A stretch of 8,396 nt of DNA from Planctomycetota bacterium (GTDB lineage Bacteria > Planctomycetota > J058 > JARGOJ01): positions 1 to 8,396 of the forward strand of contig JARGOJ010000149.1 in NCBI GenBank assembly GCA_029210225.1. The letters run 5' to 3'. Below the pieces are notes generated by a model. The model was not told where the DNA came from. It ran no database searches and saw nothing but the letters and a program-made list of their open reading frames with translations. Shown here piece by piece: positions 1 through 5,786 of this stretch. Every line of letters starts with the position of its first letter. The first letter of the stretch is position 1. The position numbers were made by a program, and so were the translations under genes.

Positions 1-923
1 CGGCACGCGGGACTATCTGCACAAGACCGGGCACCGGCGGGTGCTGCTGGGGCTGCGGCGGGGGCGGCTTCGCTCTTGAGAGCGCAGATTTTCTTAATGT
101 CGGCGGCGATCTCGTCGACAGTCCAAAGGTCCTTGCCTTCTTTAGTGACGCCGTCAGTCATGACCATTTTGTATTCGAATAGCTGCTGACCGTGAATTCC
201 GAAGACTTTTCCACTGATGTCTTTGGCTGCATCGGCGCAAAGATAAAGGACCATTGGGGAAATCTGCTCGGCGGTCATGTCATCGGGGACCATAGCGATA
301 TCGTCGGTCATCCGAGTCTTCGCCATAGGTGCGATAGCGTTGACAGTGACTCCACTGCGCGCCAATTCCTGAGCCCAAACCCTTGTCAGTCCTGCGATTC
401 CTGCCTTAGCAGCGCCGTAGTTGCTCTGACCGAAGTTTCCAATCAGACCCGCATAAGAAGATGTATTAACGATTCGACCACCAGGATCACCATTCTCAGC
501 CCGAGATTTCACGTGAGCAGCGAAGGCCTGGCCGCAGAGAAAGGTTCCCTTAAGGTGAACGGCAATGACGATATCCCAGTTGGGTTCGTCGAGCTTGAGG
601 AGGGTTTTGTCCCGGAGGATGCCTGCGTTGTTAATGAGGAAATCAGCGCGACCCCAGGTATCGAGAGCGGTTTGAATGATCCCTTTGGCACCTTCTGAGT
701 CGGCCACGGACGAGTAGTTTGCAACGGCTTCTCCACCGGCCGCTTTAATCTCGTCGACGACAACATCGGCCGCCCGACTCGATTGACCGGCTCCGTCTCG
801 GGCACCACCAAGGTCGTTGACGACAACCTTCGCCCCTAATTTTGCGAATTGGAGCGCGTGGCAACGGCCAATGCCGTTTCCTGCTCCAGTAATGATCGCA
901 ACCTTCCCATCGAACAAGGCCAT
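1..923 (-). CDS. SDR-family (3R)-hydroxyacyl-CoA dehydrogenase-like protein (MFE-2 / 17-beta-HSD4 type), 3' end cut by window edge
   Basis: Seen: 307 codons are visible, beginning MALFDGKVAIITGAG. The Rossmann cofactor motif TGAGNGIG is at residues 12-19, NDLGG at 36-40, NNAG at 98-101, the catalytic serine region NTSS at 153-156, and YGAAK (Tyr169, Lys173) at 167-173. The start is secure: an in-frame TAG lies five codons upstream (936-938) and AGGAAAGG sits 6 bases before the ATG. Known: the 'VVNDLGG' strand, 'NNAGILRD' and 'GNFGQSNYGAAK' blocks are typical of the dehydrogenase unit of peroxisomal multifunctional enzyme 2 and bacterial relatives, which oxidise 3-hydroxyacyl-CoA or related substrates with NAD(H). 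Asp37 at the end of beta-2 favours NAD over NADP. Inference: the Ala/Pro linker at about residues 285-298 suggests a further domain, such as SCP2 or a MaoC-like hydratase, beyond the edge. The last ~10 codons (positions 1-29) are Cys-rich and look unlike either a linker or an SCP2 start, so a frame problem near the edge is possible. Confidence 0.9.
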   Translation of the reverse strand, partial: MALFDGKVAIITGAGNGIGRCHALQFAKLGAKVVVNDLGGARDGAGQSSRAADVVVDEIKAAGGEAVANYSSVADSEGAKGIIQTALDTWGRADFLINNAGILRDKTLLKLDEPNWDIVIAVHLKGTFLCGQAFAAHVKSRAENGDPGGRIVNTSSYAGLIGNFGQSNYGAAKAGIAGLTRVWAQELARSGVTVNAIAPMAKTRMTDDIAMVPDDMTAEQISPMVLYLCADAAKDISGKVFGIHGQQLFEYKMVMTDGVTKEGKDLWTVDEIAADIKKICALKSEAAPAAAPAAPAGARSCADSPAC

Positions 924-1179
924 AAGACACCTTTCCTAACTCAATCGCAGAGAACTATCGTATTTTGTAAGAGTTTTGGCGGCTCGCGATCGCCGACTCA
1001 AAATGCTCATACAGACTGCTTTCCTTGTATCCGAGCGGGCGGAACGAAAAACAGGAGCCGCGCACGATAGCAGCTCTAACGCACGGCGTCAAGAAAGCTC
1101 AAGTCTCTCTTAATGATGTCCTCGAACGGAGGTCAAACGGTTATAGTGGGCGTTCGAAATTGCCGGGGAAAGAAAAGCC
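924..1179. other. Divergent intergenic region between the SDR gene and the MoxR/DUF58 operon
   Basis: 256 bases separate two diverging genes, so promoters for both must lie here or inside the 5' ends. No convincing sigma-70 pair was found. On the plus strand TATAGT (1142-1147) is a reasonable -10, but no good -35 lies 16-18 bases before it. On the minus strand an AT-rich stretch around 955-970 is the most likely promoter area. An 8-base palindrome GCGATCGC is at 986-993. Small open frames here overlap the real starts, lack SD sites and resemble nothing recognisable. Confidence 0.5.
930..937 (-). promoter_or_regulatory. Ribosome binding site of the SDR gene
   Basis: AGGAAAGG on the minus strand lies 6 bases upstream of the ATG at 923. 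Together with the in-frame stop at 936-938 it fixes the start. Confidence 0.75.
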
Positions 1180-3132
1180 ATGTCAGTCCGTAAGGGGCTC
1201 CGTCCACTAGGTATTACAGCGATTTTAGACGAAGCCACCCGACTCGTTCGCCGGCGGCCAGGGCTTTACTATTCTTTGACTCTGCCTGTCATGATCCCCT
1301 TCTTTTTTGCGGTGGTCAGCTTCTTCCGCTACATCTATTGGTTTAACGGACCTCACAGGCTCTACGAAGGGGGCCTCTTCATTCGGGCCTTCTTTCTTGC
1401 ACTCTGTTTTTGCCTGCGCTTCCTCTCCCATGGCGCGCTCTGTCACGCCATGATCGCCGACTTGGAAGGGCGCCCTGTCACCGCTTGGCAAAGTTGGAAA
1501 GCCTCGCTTTGGAAGAGCATCCCCCTCTTGTTTGGAGGATTAGCGCTCTGGGCCCTCGCCGCTGCCGGGACCTTTATCTTCATTATTCCAGGCATTTACT
1601 TCGCCGCTCTCCTCGCCGGCTTCCCCTTCTTCGTCATGTCCGACAATCGCAGTCATTTTTCGATGTTGCTTCACAGTTTTCGGGCCAGCAATGGCCTCAT
1701 ATTAAAAACCTTGGAAGTCCATTTTCTGATCGGACTTGGGGCCTTCATGGCGGCGGCCGCCGCCTCCCTAACGATCCCCTTCCTGTTTTGGCTCTCGAAA
1801 ACCTTTTTTGCCATCGACTCAACAGTCATCAATGAGATCTTCTCTTTTAGTAACCCTGTCTACGGATGGGGCTTGCTTGTGTTCGTTTGGGTTATCTTTG
1901 AACCTATTCGAGTGCTTGCCCAACTTCGCCTCAACTTGGATGGCAAAATTCGCCGTGAGGGATATGACCTCTTAGATCGGGTCACACGCTTGACAGGAAT
2001 CAATATGAGACAAGCTGGCGCCATTTTTCTCGCGGCCACGATCTCCCTCTGCGCACTCGGCCGCGTCGAGGCCGAAGAGCTGTCCCCCGCTGAGTTTCGC
2101 AGCCGAATCCAAAACGCAAAAGAGCTCATCGACGAGCAGCTCGACGAAATCGCACGGGGCAATGACGTCAAGACAAAAGAGGTTCTCGCAGCCTGTCAGA
2201 GCCTCGATAACGTCACCGTGACCTTTAAGAAACAGAGCATCGACGTTCAAGACCCGGCTTGGGCTCGCCTCACTGAAGACATTCATAATCAATTCACCAA
2301 GAACCAAGAGAAGCGCTTGCTCAGCATCAAAAAGCGCCTGGATTACTTGGAGCAGGGCTTGGGACAACTCTACGAGTCGGCGGAACCCAGCGCGAAGTCA
2401 GACAAAGAGATCGCTGCAGAGATTCTCAGTCAGAATCGATTTCGGCGGAGAAAAGCCAACGCACAAGATGAGGACCTCGGCCTCGGCGTTTTCGATTCAT
2501 GGCTGAGTCGTCTCTCCAATAGAATCTCAGCCTGGGAGTGGCCCAGCTTTGATTGGATGACATCCCTCAAGAATTGGATCAAATCCCTCTGGAACAATAC
2601 CCCGAACGTGAACGGAAACTGGAAATTTGACTGGGATGGCTGGGGAACTTCCATCGTCGCGATCATACTCACCCTGATTATGGCGATTGTCGGCTGGATC
2701 TTGGTCAAGAAGTATGTGCTCCCCGAGATGAAAGGAACGGAAGCCCTCGCGCAAGTCAACTTGGGCCGCAATTTGCCTCAAGAGCCTGTCGTCGCCTATG
2801 AAAGCACTGAAGAGAGTTGGCGCGGCGATGCCCGTCGCTTCGCCAGTCAAGGTCAATTCGATTATGCCGTCCGATCCTCCTACGCCGGTCTTCTCCTCTC
2901 TCTCAACAGCAAAGGTTGGATAGAATACGACAAGACCCGCACCAATTGGGAATACCAACGAGAGGTCAAAAAGAAGAACAAGGCCATGGGTAAGAAGCTT
3001 GAGCCCCTCACCAAAGTCTTCGATGAGAAATGGTATGGCCGCAAAGACTGCCAGGAGAACGATTATCAGGGATTCCGCGAAGAGTTGGATGGTGTTCTAA
3101 AAGACCTTGAGGGAAGGCCTGAGAATGGTTAA
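1180..3132 (+). CDS. Multi-pass membrane protein with C-terminal DUF4129 domain (apparent fusion)
   Basis: Seen: 650 residues. Residues 1-270 hold about six membrane segments (roughly 29-54, 66-90, 113-134, 136-153, 180-205, 227-248) and end with the charged motif KIRREGYDLLDRV, like the DUF975 / GPDPase-membrane-domain class. Residues 276-298 resemble a signal peptide (MRQ, hydrophobic core 279-294, VEA before EE). Residues 300-420 are charged and helical, 437-490 are tryptophan-rich, 490-510 form a last membrane segment, and 545-620 match DUF4129 (FDYAVRSSYAGLLLSL, then GWIEYDKTRTNWEY and WYG). Predicted topology: N-terminus in, residues 296-489 outside, DUF4129 domain in the cytoplasm. Known: DUF4129 proteins often neighbour MoxR and DUF58 genes; their biochemical role is unresolved. 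The ATG has a GGGGAAAG element 7 bases upstream, and an in-frame stop at 1144-1146 excludes a longer form. First gene of the operon; its end overlaps the next gene by 8 bases. Inference: two ancestral genes were fused here. Confidence 0.85.
   Translation: MSVRKGLRPLGITAILDEATRLVRRRPGLYYSLTLPVMIPFFFAVVSFFRYIYWFNGPHRLYEGGLFIRAFFLALCFCLRFLSHGALCHAMIADLEGRPVTAWQSWKASLWKSIPLLFGGLALWALAAAGTFIFIIPGIYFAALLAGFPFFVMSDNRSHFSMLLHSFRASNGLILKTLEVHFLIGLGAFMAAAAASLTIPFLFWLSKTFFAIDSTVINEIFSFSNPVYGWGLLVFVWVIFEPIRVLAQLRLNLDGKIRREGYDLLDRVTRLTGINMRQAGAIFLAATISLCALGRVEAEELSPAEFRSRIQNAKELIDEQLDEIARGNDVKTKEVLAACQSLDNVTVTFKKQSIDVQDPAWARLTEDIHNQFTKNQEKRLLSIKKRLDYLEQGLGQLYESAEPSAKSDKEIAAEILSQNRFRRRKANAQDEDLGLGVFDSWLSRLSNRISAWEWPSFDWMTSLKNWIKSLWNNTPNVNGNWKFDWDGWGTSIVAIILTLIMAIVGWILVKKYVLPEMKGTEALAQVNLGRNLPQEPVVAYESTEESWRGDARRFASQGQFDYAVRSSYAGLLLSLNSKGWIEYDKTRTNWEYQREVKKKNKAMGKKLEPLTKVFDEKWYGRKDCQENDYQGFREELDGVLKDLEGRPENG
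1995..2007 (+). promoter_or_regulatory. Possible internal SD and ATG within the DUF4129 gene
   Basis: AGGA at 1995-1998 precedes an in-frame ATG at 2005-2007 by 6 bases. The ATG is codon 276 and opens a signal-peptide-like segment. Initiation here would give a separate 375-residue protein: signal or anchor, outside region, one membrane segment, DUF4129 domain. The SD is short and could be chance, so this is only a candidate. Confidence 0.3.
3111..3117 (+). promoter_or_regulatory. Ribosome binding site deciding the DUF4350 gene start
   Basis: GGGAAGG lies 7 bases before the ATG at 3125, inside the end of the preceding gene. It favours this ATG over the in-frame TTG at 3107, which would place the SD after the start codon. 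Confidence 0.6.
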
Positions 3133-4840
3133 GAGCTTCTCGAAAGAGAGCTGGTTTGTCTTCTTCCTCATCCTGGTCCTCAGCGTCGGCGGTCTCAGTT
3201 ATCTCGACGAAGAAGCCAAGCGCGGCACTATGTTCGAACGTTATAGCTCACTCCGTGCGGAGCCCGACGGAACCCTCGGCTTTTACGAACTCAGCAAGGC
3301 TCTCGGCAAAGACACGCAGCGCTGGAAGAAGCCTCTCTTTGACCTCCCTGAAAAAGCGACCGTCATCGTCGTTCAGCCCATTACGAATTGGGGCGCGCTC
3401 TCCGGCCTTGGCTTAGGCACCTTAGAGACCTACTCCAAAAAAGAAATCATCGCCCTTCAACGCTGGGTCGAGCAAGGTGGCCAACTCGTCATCTTCGCCT
3501 CCGCGCAAAATCAGCTCTACGATAAATTCAACCTGAATACGGACACCGTGCCGAAGAATGAGAATGAAGACCGAGCTATAGCGACCCCTGTGTCCTTCTT
3601 ACCAGTCACTGCCCAGGCTAAGACAATTGAACTGGAATCACGGCTTCGGCTCACCCCAGCGAACGACGACTGGATCCCCCTCTACGCAAGTAAAAATGGC
3701 CTTGTCGCCGCGGTATGCCCTGTAAAAAAGGGATCTGTGACCGCGATTGGCGACCCTTTTCTTGTCTCAAATAGCGGGATCAATAAAGCTGACAACGCCG
3801 TATTCTTAGGCAGTCTCATCCGTCAAAGCTCTGGCCCGATCATCTTCGATGAAGCCCGCCACGGATTGGTCGAACAACAAAATCTGATGTCTTACCTGCG
3901 ACGTTACAACCTTCACCTCGTCTTCTTTCAAGCGCTCATTATCTACGCGCTGATTTGGTGGGCCTCGTCAGCCCGCAGCGGTCGAATTCGCGCCCCACAC
4001 TCCTCTCAGCACATTGAATCTCGCGAATTCCTGAGCGCCCTCGCCAATATCTATGGCAAAGCGCGGCTCCAAGGTTATGCCTTACATTGGTTCGAGCAAC
4101 GGCTGGTCCTCGCCCTACGCCACATCTTCCACGACTCTGAGCTAAGGAGCGTTGACGACGCCGATATTGAGCAGGTCTCGCTTCGACTAAGAGAGATCGG
4201 AGTGAGCAACTTTCGAGGATTCGAAGCCTACATGACCTTCCGTAAGGCGCTTCTTAGCAGGAGCAAGAGCAAGATCTTCGCCGAGGATGGTCAGGTTCTC
4301 TGGGACAATATTAAGAACCTCCCAGAGAAGGAATTTGTCGCTCTTGCTCAACTAGCCATCCAGCTAGAGGGGCAGTGGCTCGGACACGGAGGTATTCAAA
4401 GCGGAGACAAGCTCCTACTCGACGCCGCACAACGCAATCAATTGACGACCACCCCAAAGAAGAAGAAGCCCCCTGAAGCGGCTCAAGACAACGCAGAAGC
4501 CACTGAAACCCCTAGCAGTGATACAGCAGAAGACGCTGAAAGCTCGGACATTGCCGACGGAGCAACCGACGACGGTGCAACTGACGACGGCAGCGCTCCC
4601 GGGCCAGAAGCGCCCCCTGACGGCGGAGCACCGGTTCTTAGACCGGAAGCAAAGGCCGCGAACGAAGCGCTCGCCGCGCCCACAGAATCAATTCCAGAAC
4701 AAGCAAAGCCTCTTCCAGACGCGGACGCTGAGATAAAAGCGGACGTCGATCCTGAGGTCCATAGACCAGACATAAAAGTGCTAGACAATCAAAGGAACGA
4801 CCAGGTTCCGGAGGGTAAGGACGACGATGGAGATCGTTGA
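3125..4840 (+). CDS. DUF4350-domain membrane protein with acidic C-terminal tail
   Basis: Seen: 571 residues from ATG 3125. A basic N-terminus (MVKSFSKES) leads into a membrane segment at about 10-27. A DUF4350-like domain follows at about 38-250: YSSLRAEPDGTLGFYEL near the start, WVEQGGQLVIFA in the middle, and a late block with GDPFLVSNSGINKADNA and FDEARHG (241-247). A second membrane segment is at about 262-281, followed by arginines, so the rest should be cytoplasmic. Residues 300-435 look globular and helical. A basic patch PKKKKPP (444-450) opens a low-complexity tail to the end: residues 451-571 hold 34 Asp/Glu against 9 Lys/Arg, with ATDDG twice in tandem at 480-489. Known: DUF4350 genes recur beside MoxR, DUF58 and DUF4129 genes; no enzymatic activity is established. 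It overlaps the preceding gene by 8 bases and the following moxR by 14, suggesting coupled translation. Inference: the domain lies outside the inner membrane and the tail may contact cytoplasmic partners. Confidence 0.85.
   Translation: MVKSFSKESWFVFFLILVLSVGGLSYLDEEAKRGTMFERYSSLRAEPDGTLGFYELSKALGKDTQRWKKPLFDLPEKATVIVVQPITNWGALSGLGLGTLETYSKKEIIALQRWVEQGGQLVIFASAQNQLYDKFNLNTDTVPKNENEDRAIATPVSFLPVTAQAKTIELESRLRLTPANDDWIPLYASKNGLVAAVCPVKKGSVTAIGDPFLVSNSGINKADNAVFLGSLIRQSSGPIIFDEARHGLVEQQNLMSYLRRYNLHLVFFQALIIYALIWWASSARSGRIRAPHSSQHIESREFLSALANIYGKARLQGYALHWFEQRLVLALRHIFHDSELRSVDDADIEQVSLRLREIGVSNFRGFEAYMTFRKALLSRSKSKIFAEDGQVLWDNIKNLPEKEFVALAQLAIQLEGQWLGHGGIQSGDKLLLDAAQRNQLTTTPKKKKPPEAAQDNAEATETPSSDTAEDAESSDIADGATDDGATDDGSAPGPEAPPDGGAPVLRPEAKAANEALAAPTESIPEQAKPLPDADAEIKADVDPEVHRPDIKVLDNQRNDQVPEGKDDDGDR
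4562..4591 (+). repeat. Tandem 15-base repeat, two copies, in the DUF4350 tail
   Basis: GCAACCGACGACGGT (4562-4576) is followed directly by GCAACTGACGACGGC (4577-4591). The copies differ at two third-codon positions and encode ATDDG twice. The repeat is in frame with the gene, so a change in copy number would lengthen or shorten the acidic tail without a frameshift. Confidence 0.8.
4810..4820 (+). promoter_or_regulatory. Ribosome binding site of moxR, inside the preceding gene
   Basis: GGAGGGTAAGG ends 6 bases before the ATG at 4827. It encodes part of the DUF4350 protein's last residues. A strong SD within an overlapping upstream gene fits translational coupling. Confidence 0.7.
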
Positions 4841-5786
4841 AGAAGTTCGCGAAAAGATTGAACGTCTACTCGGCGAAATGCGAAAAGCAATCGTGGGGCA
4901 AGATGAAATCCTAGAATACCTGTTCGTCGCTCTCCTCTGTGAGGGCCATGTCCTCATCGAGGGCGTCCCAGGGACAGCCAAGACCTTGATGGTCCGCACC
5001 CTGTCCAGGGCCTTGGGTCTCGACTTTAGTCGCATCCAGTTCACCCCCGACCTCATGCCCTCTGACATCGTCGGAACCAATATTTTTGAGATGCAAAAGG
5101 GTGAATTCCGCTTGGTCAAAGGCCCGGTCTTCTCCGAGTTGTTGCTCGCCGACGAGATCAACAGAGCCCCCGCAAAGACTCAATCCGCACTCCTTGAAGT
5201 GATGGAAGAAAAACGCGCCACCATTGACGGCCACTCACACACTATCTCTGACTTCTTCACCGTCTTCGCCACTCAAAACCCCGTGGAGTACGAAGGGACC
5301 TACCCCTTGCCTGAAGCGGTTCTCGACCGTTTCCTCATTAAGATTATCGTCGACGATCCCAGCCCCGAAGAAGAAGACCAAATCCTACGCAACTTCCACC
5401 AGGGCTTCGACGCTCGCAACCTCAAAAACGCAGGGATTGAAGCCGTCTTGACCCGAGAGGACCTGATCGGGCTGAAGCAACGGGTTCGCTCTCTTAAAGT
5501 CGATGACTCACTCATTGTTTATGTCCGCGAGTTGATCCACGCCACACGAAACTCTCCACACATCCTCGTCGGTGGAAGCCCCCGCTCGTCGATCACCCTG
5601 CTCTTTGCATCTAAGGCTTTAGCAACTCTCGCCGGTCGAAACTTCGTGACCCCCGATGATATCCGCCGCATTATCTTCCCCGTGCTTCGCCACCGCCTCG
5701 TTCTTCAGCCCGACGCTGAGCTTGAAGGCTTGAGCGCCGATCACATCATCCGCCGCATTCTTGACCAGGTGAAGGTACCCCGTTGA
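4827..5786 (+). CDS. MoxR-family AAA+ ATPase
   Basis: Seen: 319 residues, the usual length for the family. Walker A GVPGTAKT is at 46-53 (Lys52), followed by FTPDLMPSDIVGT at 72-84 leading into the helix-2 insert region. Walker B LLLADEINRA is at 105-114 (Asp109, Glu110), sensor 1 ATQNP at 148-152, the likely arginine finger LDRF at 166-169, and sensor 2 GGSPRSS at 249-255 (Arg253). All catalytic positions are present, so it should hydrolyse ATP. Known: MoxR proteins form cytoplasmic ring oligomers and act as chaperone-like remodelling ATPases with vWA-domain partners, as in metal-centre insertion of methanol dehydrogenase or the RavA/ViaA pair. It overlaps the upstream gene by 14 bases and the DUF58 gene by 4. 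Inference: its direct partner is the DUF58 protein; the substrate is unknown. The gene name moxR is often applied to the family, but the subfamily was not resolved here. Confidence 0.96.
   Translation: MEIVEEVREKIERLLGEMRKAIVGQDEILEYLFVALLCEGHVLIEGVPGTAKTLMVRTLSRALGLDFSRIQFTPDLMPSDIVGTNIFEMQKGEFRLVKGPVFSELLLADEINRAPAKTQSALLEVMEEKRATIDGHSHTISDFFTVFATQNPVEYEGTYPLPEAVLDRFLIKIIVDDPSPEEEDQILRNFHQGFDARNLKNAGIEAVLTREDLIGLKQRVRSLKVDDSLIVYVRELIHATRNSPHILVGGSPRSSITLLFASKALATLAGRNFVTPDDIRRIIFPVLRHRLVLQPDAELEGLSADHIIRRILDQVKVPR
5767..5775 (+). promoter_or_regulatory. Ribosome binding site supporting the TTG start of the DUF58 gene
   Basis: AGGTGAAGG ends 7 bases before TTG 5783. An in-frame stop at 5762-5764 excludes any longer form, and the next in-frame ATG (5879) is already inside the first membrane segment. 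Confidence 0.7.

Noticed and set aside
192..826. Open frames on both strands inside the SDR gene region (plus 192-698, minus 509-826)
   Set aside because: They are out of frame with the SDR coding sequence, which carries all the family motifs, and their translations resemble no protein family.
986..993. Palindrome GCGATCGC as an operator
   Set aside because: A single 8-base palindrome in GC-rich DNA without a second copy is not evidence of a binding site.
1142..1147. TATAGT as a -10 box for the MoxR operon
   Set aside because: No acceptable -35 hexamer at 16-18 bases upstream; kept only as a note in the intergenic entry.
849..1210. Small plus-strand open frames (849-1070 and 1025-1210)
   Set aside because: No SD, no recognisable domain, and they overlap the starts of the two real divergent genes.
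3107..3109. TTG 3107 as start of the DUF4350 gene
   Set aside because: It adds only six residues, and the good SD at 3111-3117 lies after it and correctly spaced for ATG 3125.
4483..4788. Minus-strand open frame rich in Ser/Ala opposite the DUF4350 tail
   Set aside because: It is the antisense shadow of a low-complexity acidic coding stretch, with no start signal of its own.
5346..5357. Perfect 12-base palindrome ATCGTCGACGAT in moxR
   Set aside because: It is explained by codons for conserved MoxR residues (IVDD), and similar GTCGACGA strings occur elsewhere in coding sequence.
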